Origin: Lysobacterales bacterium
GTDB lineage: Bacteria > Pseudomonadota > Gammaproteobacteria > Xanthomonadales > SZUA-38
Length of the DNA stretch: 64,000 nt
Direction of reading: 5' to 3'
Assembly (NCBI GenBank): GCA_030065125.1
Contig: JASJDM010000001.1
Coordinates: 186,001 to 250,000, forward strand
Part shown: piece after piece, positions 18,152-26,842 of the stretch
Position numbering within the stretch: position 1 is the first letter of the stretch
Layout: the number at the start of each line of letters is the position of its first letter
The notes under the pieces: model-generated
The model's input: the letters and a program-made list of their open reading frames with translations, nothing else
What the model was told of the DNA's origin: nothing
Databases searched by the model: none
Made by a program: the position numbers and the translations under genes

Positions 18152-18171
18152 GAAAATTAAGGATAATTTTC
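18152..18171. repeat. 8-bp-stem hairpin in the selO upstream region
   Basis: GAAAATTA-AGGA-TAATTTTC is a perfect 8-bp inverted repeat with a 4-nt loop, AT-rich in a GC-rich setting. It could be an operator or part of a 5' leader of selO. It is not a terminator for a visible gene on either strand. Confidence 0.35.
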
Positions 18172-18295
18172 AGTTAGTTACATCAGGAGACATTAGCAGG
18201 GATTTGGGCCGCGCCAATAGCAGTAACGGTGACGTAACCACGATTCATAACGGCGCGCGCTACCAAATCTGATCAGCTGCCCCCATGTCTGGCGG

Positions 18296-19759
18296 ATGTT
18301 GGAACAAACAAATGACAGCTACCGCAGCCTGCCGGGTCGGTTCTACAGCCTGCTGGACCCGACCCCGGTGGCCTCGCCCCGGATTATCCGTTTCAACCAA
18401 GGCCTGGCAGCAGAGCTTGGCCTGGCCAGCCTGGCGAACGCACCCGACGCCGCCCTGTTTTCCGGCAATGAACTGCCAGTCGGATCTCAGCCCCTGGCCA
18501 TGGCCTATGCCGGCCACCAGTTCGGTCAGTTTGTGCCACAACTGGGCGACGGGCGCGCCATCCTGCTGGGTGAGGCGACCGACCGACAGGGCAGGAGTCG
18601 GGATGTCCAGCTGAAGGGATCCGGCCCAACACCCTATTCCCGCGGCGGTGACGGCCGAGCCGCCCTGGGCCCGGTGCTGCGCGAATACCTGGTCAGCGAG
18701 GCCATGCACGCACTGGGCATCCCGACTACCCGGGCGCTGGCGGCGGTGAGCACCGGTGAACCCGTTTATCGGGAGGGTGCCCTGCCCGGCGCCATCCTCA
18801 CCCGGGTCGCATCAAGCCATGTTCGGGTAGGCACCTTCCAGTACTTTGCCGCCCGGGGTGAACAGCCGGCCGTGGCCCAGCTGGCCGACTGGGTGATTCA
18901 GCGCCACTATCCGGACTGCGCCGAAGCCGACCAGCCTCTGCTGGCGCTGCTGGAGGCAATCCAGGAACGCCAGGCCAGTCTGGTGGCCGGATGGATGCTG
19001 GTGGGGTTCATTCACGGGGTAATGAATACCGACAACATGGCGGTGTCCGGGGAAACCATCGACTACGGCCCCTGTGCCTTCATGGACCGCTACGACCCCA
19101 GGACGGTCTTCAGCTCTATCGACCGAAACGGCCGCTACGCCTATATCAACCAGCCCCCCATCGCCCAGTGGAACCTGGCCCGGCTGGCCGAAACGCTGCT
19201 GCCCCTCCTGCCAATGGACCAGGAGCAGGCCGTGGCCGAGGCTACCGCAGTCATCGAAGGTTTCCCCAATCGATTTCAGCACCACTGGATGGCGGGCATG
19301 GAGCGCAAGCTGGGGCTGCTGGAGACCCGGCCGGATGATGGTCGACTGGCCCACGACCTGCTCGATGTCATGCACGCGGACGGCGCGGACTACACCCTGA
19401 CGTTTCGCCAGTTGTCAGAACTGGCGCAGAACATGGTGGAAGACTCCGGCGCCGCCTGGCCCGGGCCACCGCCGTCCCAGGCCCTGGAAGATTGGCTGCA
19501 GCGCTGGCGGGACCGGGTTGTGGCCGGAGACCTGGCGCAGCGGGCACAATTGATGAAATCCAGCAATCCAGCGGTGATTCCGCGCAATCACCAGGTGGAG
19601 CGGGCGCTGGAAGCAGCGATTCGGGAGCAGGACTTCGGACCCTTCGAACGACTCGTGGCGGTATTAGCGGCACCGTTCGATGACGCTGACCAATGGATGG
19701 AGTTCACCCAGCCACCGGAGCCCACCGAGCAGGTTTATCAGACTTTCTGCGGGACCTGA
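18296..19759 (+). CDS. selO: SelO/YdiU family pseudokinase-fold AMPylator
   Basis: 487 residues matching the bacterial SelO (YdiU) family along the whole length: GRFYSLLDPTPVASPRIIRFN at the N-terminus, then AYAGHQFGQFVPQLGDGRA, LKGSGPTPYSRGGDGRA, LREYLVSEAMHALGIPTTRAL, GVMNTDNMAVSGETIDYGPC and FMDRYDPRTVFSSID. Established knowledge: SelO has an inverted-nucleotide kinase fold and transfers AMP to protein Ser/Thr/Tyr, with a role in redox stress. The C-terminus ends in Cys-Gly-Thr. The Cys sits at the antepenultimate position, where animal SelO has selenocysteine and E. coli has Cys. The start ATG 18296 follows GGCGG. It stands alone on its strand, after the phased repeat region. Confidence 0.93.
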   Translation: MLEQTNDSYRSLPGRFYSLLDPTPVASPRIIRFNQGLAAELGLASLANAPDAALFSGNELPVGSQPLAMAYAGHQFGQFVPQLGDGRAILLGEATDRQGRSRDVQLKGSGPTPYSRGGDGRAALGPVLREYLVSEAMHALGIPTTRALAAVSTGEPVYREGALPGAILTRVASSHVRVGTFQYFAARGEQPAVAQLADWVIQRHYPDCAEADQPLLALLEAIQERQASLVAGWMLVGFIHGVMNTDNMAVSGETIDYGPCAFMDRYDPRTVFSSIDRNGRYAYINQPPIAQWNLARLAETLLPLLPMDQEQAVAEATAVIEGFPNRFQHHWMAGMERKLGLLETRPDDGRLAHDLLDVMHADGADYTLTFRQLSELAQNMVEDSGAAWPGPPPSQALEDWLQRWRDRVVAGDLAQRAQLMKSSNPAVIPRNHQVERALEAAIREQDFGPFERLVAVLAAPFDDADQWMEFTQPPEPTEQVYQTFCGT

Positions 19760-19777
19760 TCCGGCAGGCGAGGACCG

Positions 19778-20158
19778 CTAATCGACCGAACTGCCCTGCA
19801 GCAGCCAGTCCCGGGCCTCCTCCACGCTGGCGTGAATGCCGATATTCAGCCCCTGGTGCATCAATACCGTTTCAATGAAACGAACAATTTTGACCGCCTG
19901 GGGATTGGTTTCCACCCAGGCGATCTGGTAACGCTCGTCGATGCCAGCGGAGACAAAGATCTTGTGGTGATCGAAGGCATCCCAGGGCGACATCAGCCGG
20001 GTGGTGTTGGCGATGCCCAGCACCCGGAAGCAGTCGTTCTCGTTACAGACCCTGCTGACCTGCGCCCATAGCCGGCAGGCAAAATCGTAGTCTTTCTCGC
20101 CGTCGGAGATAACTTCGACGTAGTCGCCTTTTGGCGTGACCTGGATGCGGTTTTCCAT
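19778..20158 (-). CDS. SpoIIAA-like / STAS-fold small protein
   Basis: 126 residues. An alternating beta-alpha pattern (YVEVISDGEKDYDFACRLW, CFRVLGIANTTRL, DERYQIAWVETNP, KIVRFIETVLMHQGLNIGI, ASVEEARDWLL) resembles the SpoIIAA-like (STAS/SEC14-type) single-domain proteins common in proteobacteria. That is a fold-level resemblance, not a strong family match. The final helix with EEARDWL is typical of the family. No enzymatic motif is seen. It converges with selO, with 18 nt between stops. A weak ribosome site precedes the ATG. Function unknown. Confidence 0.6.
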   Translation of the reverse strand: MENRIQVTPKGDYVEVISDGEKDYDFACRLWAQVSRVCNENDCFRVLGIANTTRLMSPWDAFDHHKIFVSAGIDERYQIAWVETNPQAVKIVRFIETVLMHQGLNIGIHASVEEARDWLLQGSSVD

Positions 20159-20243
20159 GGCGGACCGTGGGGTTACGGACCACTAACCTACAGGGAAAAC
20201 CCCACCTCAGGCAATTGCCGAAGGCTACGCTCACCCCAACGGG

Positions 20244-20912
20244 TCAGCCTTTTGCGGGGCATTGGGGGTGGCGAACACCGGGGTTTTCCCGGCACAGCCG
20301 GGCCGTCAACTGCTCCACCAGCAGACGCTGATAAAAGTCAGCCGCCCGAGGCGCAGCCTCGGCCAGGAAGTCCAGCATTTCGGATGGTTCCCGGCGGGGG
20401 ATCTCGCCACACCCGTGAAATTTTCCCTGCAGCGCATAGTGGGGAAAACCCACCAACCCGGCAAACCGTCCGGTCAGGGCCGACTCCCGGATCAGCTCAC
20501 CGCCACGGCAGGGATCGCCCTGCTGACCGCCCCAGCCGGTCACCTCCACGTACCCCAGCACAAACAGCGCCTGGGGATAACCGGCCTCTGCGGCCCTGGC
20601 CAGGTACGGTTTGCTTTCCTCATACCGGCCGGCATACCCCAGGGTACGGCCCAGCTGGTAATTGAGTCGGGGGTTGTCCGGATCCTGGGTAACCGCCGCG
20701 CGGCAGGCCGCGATAGCCTGGTCATGGTCTACCTCTGAGCTGGACACGCCGGTGGCCACCGCCTCGGGATCGCTGGGGTGCGCAGCCAGGCGATCGCAGT
20801 CCGTCACCGACCGATTCCAATCATCGCGCTGATACTTTCCCGCCAGGGTCTGGCCGATACCGGCGGTGCTGAGCACCAGGCCGAAGATCAGAACAGCAAA
20901 TCCGGCTTTCAT
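20244..20912 (-). CDS. Exported TPR/Sel1-like repeat protein
   Basis: Start ATG 20912 is fixed by GGAGG seven bases upstream. A signal peptide (MKAGFAVLIFGLVLSTAGIGQTLAG) opens the chain. The mature part has TPR/Sel1-type helices: AIAACRAAVTQDPDNPRLNYQ, LGRTLGYAGRYEESKPYLARA, AEAGYPQALFVLGYVEVTGWG. Several cysteines (CDRLA, ACRAA, PCRGG, GCGEIP, LCRENP, PQCPAKG) suggest a periplasmic disulfide-stabilised protein. About 220 residues. No precise family is recognised; periplasmic Sel1/TPR proteins commonly act as binding scaffolds. It lies on the same strand as the upstream cytochrome c gene, with 92 nt between them. Confidence 0.68.
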   Translation of the reverse strand: MKAGFAVLIFGLVLSTAGIGQTLAGKYQRDDWNRSVTDCDRLAAHPSDPEAVATGVSSSEVDHDQAIAACRAAVTQDPDNPRLNYQLGRTLGYAGRYEESKPYLARAAEAGYPQALFVLGYVEVTGWGGQQGDPCRGGELIRESALTGRFAGLVGFPHYALQGKFHGCGEIPRREPSEMLDFLAEAAPRAADFYQRLLVEQLTARLCRENPGVRHPQCPAKG

Positions 20913-21004
20913 CAAACGTCCTCCCAAACCAGGCAAAGTCGGAAGCTGACGAGGATATCAGCCCGGTCCCCCGCCGAATGACTCGAACCCGCCTCATGCC
21001 GGGA

Positions 21005-21883
21005 TTACTGCCGCCACCATACCCCCTGGGGAATGGGTTTACCCGGCAGGGTGCGCAGGAATGCCAGCAGGTCTTCCAGTTCCTGGTCCGTGAAATAGGC
21101 AAACCGGTCCTTTGCCACCATGGACATGAGGTTGAGATCGTCCCTGCCACCCAGTCCAACGCCCAGCTGCATGAGCGTCCTGAAGCTGTCGTCCGAATAG
21201 GCTCCCAGGATGGCAAGGTCCGGCATTGCGCCGCCATTGGTGGCGCCACGCAGATCGAACCCATGGCATTCGTTACAGGTTGTCATGGCCAGGTACTCGC
21301 CGCGACGCAGGCTTTCCTCAGCGTCCGACCGCAATTGCAGTGGCGGCACATCGGCAGCCCAGTCCGCCATGTGGGTATCTCTGCCCAGCACCATACTCAG
21401 CCGAATCCCCAGGCCCAGCCTTGGGGAGGGCAGGTCTTTTTCCACCACCGGCGCGTTCTGCAGGAAGGCGATCAGGTCAGCGGTATCGGAATCGCTCAGG
21501 TGCACCCAGTTGTAGGAAGGCATGGACCATAGCGCGCGGCCGTCATGGCCGACGCCCTGGCGAATGGCTCTTTCCAGCACCTGGCTGCTGTGTTGCCGAG
21601 CATGCAGCGCCAGGTTAGGCGCCACCGCCCGGTCTACCCAGTCCCATTCGCTGGAGAAGACCCGGCCTTCCAACTCCTGCCCGTGGCAGCCAAAACAGCC
21701 CCGGGTCCTGGCCAGATGGCGTCCGCGCTCGATGGCGGCGGCGTCAGTGGGAATCGGCAGATCGAAGGCCAACGCTTGCGGCACGTCCCGCAGCTGACTT
21801 TCACTCAACAGGTACACCGTACCCACACCGGCTCCGCCCAAGGCCAGCAGGGACAACAAAACGATAGTGATGACTCGGATCAT
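21005..21883 (-). CDS. Membrane-anchored diheme cytochrome c
   Basis: 292 residues with an N-terminal anchor (VITIVLLSLLALGGAGVGTVYLL). There are two class I cytochrome c domains, each with a CxxCH heme site: RGCFGCHGQEL (about residue 63) and TTCNECHGFDLRG (about residue 200). Candidate distal Met ligands are WSMPSYNW and LNLMSM. The ribosome site GGGAG lies eight bases before ATG 21883. The layout resembles cytochromes that pass electrons from periplasmic dehydrogenases to the respiratory chain. No dehydrogenase or oxidase gene is adjacent, so its partner is unknown. It would be matured by the Ccm system in the periplasm. Confidence 0.88.
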   Translation of the reverse strand: MIRVITIVLLSLLALGGAGVGTVYLLSESQLRDVPQALAFDLPIPTDAAAIERGRHLARTRGCFGCHGQELEGRVFSSEWDWVDRAVAPNLALHARQHSSQVLERAIRQGVGHDGRALWSMPSYNWVHLSDSDTADLIAFLQNAPVVEKDLPSPRLGLGIRLSMVLGRDTHMADWAADVPPLQLRSDAEESLRRGEYLAMTTCNECHGFDLRGATNGGAMPDLAILGAYSDDSFRTLMQLGVGLGGRDDLNLMSMVAKDRFAYFTDQELEDLLAFLRTLPGKPIPQGVWWRQ

Positions 21884-21956
21884 GCTTCCACTCCCGGAAC
21901 AGTCAGTGTCAGGAATAAAAAAGGCCGGCCAGCCCGATCAGCGCACAGCTCCTGTT

Positions 21957-24413
21957 TCAGTTGTCGATCCGCTCCGCAATCTCGACCACCTTGGCGGATA
22001 GCGGATGGTCCCGTCCCAGCTTTTCCTCGATGGTCGCCCTGAGCGGCTCGAGTTCAGCCCGGGCTTCATCGTCGCGCCCCTGCTGGGCGAGCATGTCGCA
22101 GAAGTAAACCTGGGTTTCCAGCGCCATCAGGGAGGACCTGCCCCCTGCCCGGTCGGACTCGATGGCCAGGCGGAACTGCCGCTCGGCTTCATCCGGCTCA
22201 CCGCGAGACCACAGGGCCCGGGCAAGGATCGCGCGGGCACCTGCGGTGACGGCGCTTTCTTCACCCAGGTTTTCCGAGGCCGCAGTCGCGGTGCTCCTGG
22301 CCAGCGCTTCAGCATCGTCCATGCGTCCCCTAAGCAGGATCACTTCCGCCAGGTTGGAGCCGTTCATCAGGGTCATCCGATGGCCCTGGCCCAGCTTGTC
22401 CATGGTGGCAGCATGGGAATCCGAAATGGCGGCCTCGGCCTCGGCCAGGCGGCCGGCTTGCTGGTATCGGATGCCCAGGCCGCTTCGGGCTACCAGGGTG
22501 ACGGGATGGTCGGCCGCATAGAGCGCGGTAGCACGCTCGATGACCTGCAGGTTCAACTGGATCGCTCGCTCATGTTGCCCCAGTTTCGACAACACGACAG
22601 ACAGGGAATTGGCAGTGGCAATCCAGGACCTGCTTTGAACACCGGAATCCTGCTCGTCGGCGGCCAGCTTTCGCTCCAGTACACCGGCGGCGGGCTCATA
22701 CTCCGACAGCTCGATGAGCGTTGTCGCCAGGGCGTGGGAGGCCATGGAGGTGACGGCATGGCCCTCTCCGACCAACGCAATCAGGCCGTCGTGGGCCTGC
22801 TGCAGCATGTCACGCGCCTGGTTAACCTGGCCCTGTCTTCGCAGGTTTTCACCCAGCCGGACCAGGGTGGCCCAATTGTCGGGGTCCCGGGTTTTCTCCG
22901 ATGCCGGCCAGATCTCCAGCGCCCGCCGCAGCCAGCGCTCGCCCTCCTTCAGGTCGCCGCGGGTCCGGGCAATGCAGGCCATGATCTTATGAGCACCCCG
23001 GTTGGCGGAATGGGTCGGTGGCAGGTTCTGGACCGCTGCAAAGGCCTGCTCCGCGTATTCCAGGGCCCGCTCAGGGCTGCCCTGGCACTGGAAGATTCCA
23101 AGCTGCACGGCCGCCATGCCCGTCTCGGCATTGACCGGCATATCCATGCCTTTCAGTGAGGCCAGGCTGGACTCCAGCAAGGCCAGGCCGTCGTCCCGGC
23201 GGCTGGTGCGGACGTAAGCGCCACCCACGGTGTACTCCACCATGGCCCGGACGTACTCGTCGGTGTCATCTGCCAGCCGCAGCTCGGCCTCCTCCAGCAC
23301 ATCCATGACACGCACATCGTTGCCTCGGCCGCGCTGAAACGACGCGCCGATCACGTCCTGCAGGAAGGACATGGATGCGCGGCTGCGGTTGGCCGCCATT
23401 TCCGACGTCTGGCGGGCCTGGTCCGACACATACCAACCGGCGGCCGTGGCCACGATTACCGCGGCGAGGCCGGCAAAAGCCAAAACCAGGGACCGTCGAC
23501 GCCGACGCTGCTCGGGCGCCTGGAGGATGTCCTGCAGGCGAGCCACCACTTCGCTGGCATCGGGCCTGTGGTCGGGATCGGTCGCCAGCATCATCCGCAG
23601 CAGGGCACGGTAATCCGGAGGTATTGCCTCCAGCGGCGGCGCTTGCCGCCGGGCACGATCCAGCTGCTCCAGGGTGTCCGCCGGGAAGGGGTATTGTCCA
23701 ACCAGGCAGCGATACAGCAGCACCCCCAGGGAGTAGACATCGGAGGCCGGACTGGCCGGGTGACCTTCGAGGGTTTCTGGAGCGGCGCTGAGCGGCGAAG
23801 CGGCGGTGAGTTGATCACCTTCTCGCAAGTCCACCGCCGCGCCAAAATCCAGCAGGATCACCCGCCCGCTGGGCTCAACAATGACGTTGCCGCCCTTGAC
23901 GTCCCCGTGCACCAGGCCGGCGTCGTGCACCGCCACCAGGGCCGAAGCCAGCGACGTCACCACCTCGTGGGCCGGCGCGGTTGCCAGCGGCCCGTCCTCC
24001 AGCAGCTGGTCCAGTGACACGCCCTCCACCAGGTCCATCCAGATGCCGCCGTAATCCCCCTCGGTTTCCGCCCCGTGGATGCCGATGACGTTGGGGTGCC
24101 TGACCCGGGCCAGCCGGCGCGCTTCGTCCAGCCAGGTGCGCGTTTCGGTGGACCCCGCCGGCAACATTTTGAGCGCAACGTATCGGCGCAGCTGGCGGTC
24201 GTACGCCCGGTGCACGCTGCCGAAGCTGCCGCGTCCAATCACCTCATAGACCTCCAGGTGGCGCCAGTGGAAGTCGCTCTCAGGCTGAACCGGCTCGTGG
24301 CTGTTGAAATCGTCGAACAGGGTAACAACCCGACGCACCCGGTCCAGGGCTGGAGATTTCTCCCCGAGGTCGGTTTCGATCTCCGACCAATCGAGTTGGT
24401 TTTTGTCGCTCAT
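21957..24413 (-). CDS. Transmembrane Ser/Thr protein kinase with C-terminal TPR repeats (module 1)
   Basis: About 818 residues. Kinase domain ~55-320: glycine loop IGRGSFGSVHRA, VALKM (K82), E97 in LDEARRLARVRHPN, catalytic loop LVHGDVKGGNV, DFG at 189-191, and SAAPETLEG. The HRD arginine is Gly (HGD), so this is a non-RD kinase that should not need activation-loop phosphorylation. One membrane helix follows (LVLAFAGLAAVIVATAAGWYV, ~340). About 450 residues of TPR repeats complete the chain (typical unit: ATALYAADHPVTLVARSGLGIRY). The start ATG 24413 overlaps the stop of the upstream ECF sigma gene (ATGA), which implies coupled translation. Inference: the kinase controls or is controlled by that sigma factor. 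It is paralogous to the kinase at 33.8-36.3 kb. Confidence 0.92.
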   Translation of the reverse strand: MSDKNQLDWSEIETDLGEKSPALDRVRRVVTLFDDFNSHEPVQPESDFHWRHLEVYEVIGRGSFGSVHRAYDRQLRRYVALKMLPAGSTETRTWLDEARRLARVRHPNVIGIHGAETEGDYGGIWMDLVEGVSLDQLLEDGPLATAPAHEVVTSLASALVAVHDAGLVHGDVKGGNVIVEPSGRVILLDFGAAVDLREGDQLTAASPLSAAPETLEGHPASPASDVYSLGVLLYRCLVGQYPFPADTLEQLDRARRQAPPLEAIPPDYRALLRMMLATDPDHRPDASEVVARLQDILQAPEQRRRRRSLVLAFAGLAAVIVATAAGWYVSDQARQTSEMAANRSRASMSFLQDVIGASFQRGRGNDVRVMDVLEEAELRLADDTDEYVRAMVEYTVGGAYVRTSRRDDGLALLESSLASLKGMDMPVNAETGMAAVQLGIFQCQGSPERALEYAEQAFAAVQNLPPTHSANRGAHKIMACIARTRGDLKEGERWLRRALEIWPASEKTRDPDNWATLVRLGENLRRQGQVNQARDMLQQAHDGLIALVGEGHAVTSMASHALATTLIELSEYEPAAGVLERKLAADEQDSGVQSRSWIATANSLSVVLSKLGQHERAIQLNLQVIERATALYAADHPVTLVARSGLGIRYQQAGRLAEAEAAISDSHAATMDKLGQGHRMTLMNGSNLAEVILLRGRMDDAEALARSTATAASENLGEESAVTAGARAILARALWSRGEPDEAERQFRLAIESDRAGGRSSLMALETQVYFCDMLAQQGRDDEARAELEPLRATIEEKLGRDHPLSAKVVEIAERIDN

Positions 24414-24988
24414 TTTTCCTCTGGTTCGGGCAGTTCCTTGACCAGCGCCGCCAGGGCCCGCTGCACCATCATCCGGGCCGCATTGGCCGAGGGGCATTCC
24501 AGCTCGCGCGCTATGGACTCAAAGTCCAGTCCCAGCTCCACCCGCAGGATCACCGCGGTGCGCTTGGGTTCCGGCAGACGGTTCACCGCCGCCTCGAAAG
24601 CCTCCAGGTCTTCCAGGTCCGCGATGCTGTCGGGACCTTCCGCTGTTCGCAGGCGTACGCTTTCGGCCAGGACAATCCGCTGGCGTGCCCGGCTGGTGCG
24701 CCGGACTTCGTCTTTGACAACGGACAACAGTACCGTTCGCAGGTAGGCCAGGAATGCACCGGGATGCTTCGCTTCAAAGTCCTCCAGGTTGTTTAAGGCC
24801 CGAACCAGGGTGATTTGCACAAGATCGTCGGTTTCTGACAGGTCGCGCCCGTACTTGGGGAGCCGTCCGCGGGCCCAGCGGGTGAGAACCGGCAGGCATT
24901 TTTCGGCAAGCAGATCCCGCGCAATCACTTCCCCCGCGTTTGATCGGGCGATGAGCTCGCGGGTTGTCGTCAGGTCGGCGCCTTCCAT
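24410..24988 (-). CDS. ECF-type RNA polymerase sigma factor (module 1)
   Basis: 192 residues. Region 2: ALLEKCLP-like start (DLLAEKCLPVLTRWARGRLP), DLSETDDLVQITLVRALNNL, and FLAYLRTVLLSVVKDEVRR. Region 4: LPEPKRTAVILRVELGLDFESIARELECPS, a helix-turn-helix. No anti-sigma gene is near. Instead the next gene is a Ser/Thr kinase overlapping by 4 nt, a pairing known for kinase-associated ECF groups in which phosphorylation replaces anti-sigma control. It is closely similar to the sigma factor at 36.3-36.8 kb (shared GRLPxYGRDLxETDDLVQIT). Promoter target unknown; autoregulation is possible. Confidence 0.92.
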   Translation of the reverse strand: MEGADLTTTRELIARSNAGEVIARDLLAEKCLPVLTRWARGRLPKYGRDLSETDDLVQITLVRALNNLEDFEAKHPGAFLAYLRTVLLSVVKDEVRRTSRARQRIVLAESVRLRTAEGPDSIADLEDLEAFEAAVNRLPEPKRTAVILRVELGLDFESIARELECPSANAARMMVQRALAALVKELPEPEEK

Positions 24989-25021
24989 CAGCAGGATTCC
25001 TCTCGGCAGAGGATGCCAATG

Positions 25022-26701
25022 TTAGCGCAGACGGCGGTGACTCCGATCAACCGCTGACGAAGTTGCTTTTGCCCGGGACCTGCGGCCGAACCAGCGTTTG
25101 CGTTTTCCCTGCTGCGGTAGGTTTTGCAGCAGCCGGTCAAAGCGCGGATCCCCCCGGAGCGGGGCGAGGTCTTCGTCATTGCGCATCCACGCTGCCGACA
25201 CCGTGCCGTGTTCAACGGATTGCTCAAGGTACTCAAAAGCCTTTTCCACATCCCCCAGGGTGGCGTAATTGCACGCGAGATTGTAGAGCACCACGGAATC
25301 CGTGGGATCGATTTCCACGGCCCGATTGAGCCAGCGGATGGCGCGCTCCGTTTGACCCAGCACTATCAACGAACCGGCGCCCAGGTGCAGGGCCCGGGTA
25401 TCGTCGGGATACCACTCCAGATGCCTTTCCACCACTTCGATGGCTTCTGCTGCCTCTTTTACGGCCAGGTCCATCTGGCCCAGGCCTCGCAGGATCTGTA
25501 CCCGCAGCAGTCGCGCCTGAAATTCGCCCGGACTGACCTCCGCGGCCCTGGCAAACAGCTCGGCGGCCCGTTTGAGATGACCCTGGTGAAACCGTGCCCG
25601 TGCCGAGTAGTAGTAGGCTTCGTAAAGCTTGGGGTTCAGGGTAAGCGCTTCCGCGAACTCGGCGTCGGCCCTGGCGTAATCGTCACTGATCAGCAGCGCC
25701 AGGCCGCGGGATGCATGGGCCTCGGCCAGGTCCGGGTTCAGGTTCACGGCCTTGCGGCTCGCCACCCGTGCCTCCTCCCGGTAATCCTCCTGGGGATCCT
25801 CGTACATTACCAGGAAGGAAAAACAGTCCGCGTAGCCCGCCCACGCCAGGGAAAAATTGGGGTCGATATCGATGGCCTGGCGAAACATCTGCCGGGCGAA
25901 CTGCATGTCCTTTTTCCGGAACCGGTTAAAGAACTCCCGCCCCCGCAGATAATACTGGTAAGCCAGAATGTCCTGGCTGAATGTGGACTTGATGGCCGAC
26001 TGTTCATGAGGCTGCAGCGTTTCGACCATGGACCTGGCGATGCTCTCGGCAATCTCGTCCTGCACGGTAAACAGGTCCCCCAGTTCGCCGTCGTAGCAGT
26101 TGGACCAGAGGCGGTACCCGTCGGCCACGTTGATCAGTTCGGCCGTCACTCTCAACTGCTCACCGGCGGTCCGGACACTACCCTCGAGAACGGATTGAAC
26201 ACCCAGTTGCCGACCGATTTCACGAACATCGATGGACTGGCCCCTGAACTGAAACGAGGAGGTCCGGGCCGAGGTATGCAGACGCTCGATGCGGGTCAGG
26301 GCGCTCAGGATGGCCTCGGCCACGCCGTCACACAGATACTGCTGATCCGAGTCCGGGCTCATATCTGCGAAGGGCAATACCGCAACGGACGGAAGGTCAT
26401 CCGGCGGGGCTGGAGGAGTGCGGATGATGCCGCTTTTGCCCGCTGCGGAATCCGGAAGTAATCGGGGCGGGCGCAGCTCAAAATACCAGGAGATGATCAG
26501 GACCAGCGGGAATCCCGAGATGACCAGCACGACCAGGGCCGTCAATGCCCAATCGGGCAGATGCAGCGGGGCAAAGGTGACTTCCCCGATCTGCAGTAGA
26601 AGCCAACCCACGACCGCATATGCCACTGCGGCCCGCAGCACCTTCCGGCCTCTCAATTCAGCGATGAACCCGGACAGGCGCTGATGCAGGGATTCACCCA
26701 T
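25022..26701 (-). CDS. Membrane FlgO/TPR protein without DNA-binding domain
   Basis: About 559 residues. Two N-terminal membrane helices (VLRAAVAYAVVGWLLLQIGEV and LTALVVLVISGFPLVLIISWYF) follow a short basic cytoplasmic start. A FlgO-like domain comes next: SVAVLPFADMSPDSDQQYLCDG, HTSARTSSFQFRGQ, SVLEGSVRTAGEQLRVTAEL. The last ~320 residues are TPR repeats (ARQMFRQAIDIDPNFSLAWAGYAD, YARADAEFAEALTLNPKLYEAYYY, AIRWLNRAVEIDPTDSVVLYNLA). The C-terminus is very basic. The arrangement is common in proteins annotated as TPR/adenylate-cyclase-like in Xanthomonadales-type genomes. It lies 33 nt upstream of the ECF sigma gene on the same strand, so it may belong to module 1. GTG 26710 would add three residues. 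Function unknown. Confidence 0.82.
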   Translation of the reverse strand: MGESLHQRLSGFIAELRGRKVLRAAVAYAVVGWLLLQIGEVTFAPLHLPDWALTALVVLVISGFPLVLIISWYFELRPPRLLPDSAAGKSGIIRTPPAPPDDLPSVAVLPFADMSPDSDQQYLCDGVAEAILSALTRIERLHTSARTSSFQFRGQSIDVREIGRQLGVQSVLEGSVRTAGEQLRVTAELINVADGYRLWSNCYDGELGDLFTVQDEIAESIARSMVETLQPHEQSAIKSTFSQDILAYQYYLRGREFFNRFRKKDMQFARQMFRQAIDIDPNFSLAWAGYADCFSFLVMYEDPQEDYREEARVASRKAVNLNPDLAEAHASRGLALLISDDYARADAEFAEALTLNPKLYEAYYYSARARFHQGHLKRAAELFARAAEVSPGEFQARLLRVQILRGLGQMDLAVKEAAEAIEVVERHLEWYPDDTRALHLGAGSLIVLGQTERAIRWLNRAVEIDPTDSVVLYNLACNYATLGDVEKAFEYLEQSVEHGTVSAAWMRNDEDLAPLRGDPRFDRLLQNLPQQGKRKRWFGRRSRAKATSSAVDRSHRRLR

Positions 26702-26842
26702 TTCGACCACCGTACGACAGGCGATCCAGCCCTATTTCAAACTACGCCGGCACAATCGGAATTGGCACCGTGAAAGCTACCTATCTCCCGCAGTGTGAAG
26801 CGGATCATGGTTGAGGTCGCCCAGGACTTCTACACTGGGGAG

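Larger units (their letters stand above)
18039..18295. promoter_or_regulatory. Divergent control region between small lipoprotein gene and selO
   Basis: This 257-bp gap separates two divergently transcribed genes. It contains four copies of an ACGAG/ATGAG core at 18110, 18121, 18132 and 18143, spaced exactly 11 bp apart, so they fall on one face of the helix. Immediately after them is a hairpin GAAAATTA-AGGA-TAATTTTC (18152-18171). The rest is more AT-rich than the surrounding genes. No sigma-70 hexamers could be assigned with confidence. Confidence 0.45.
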
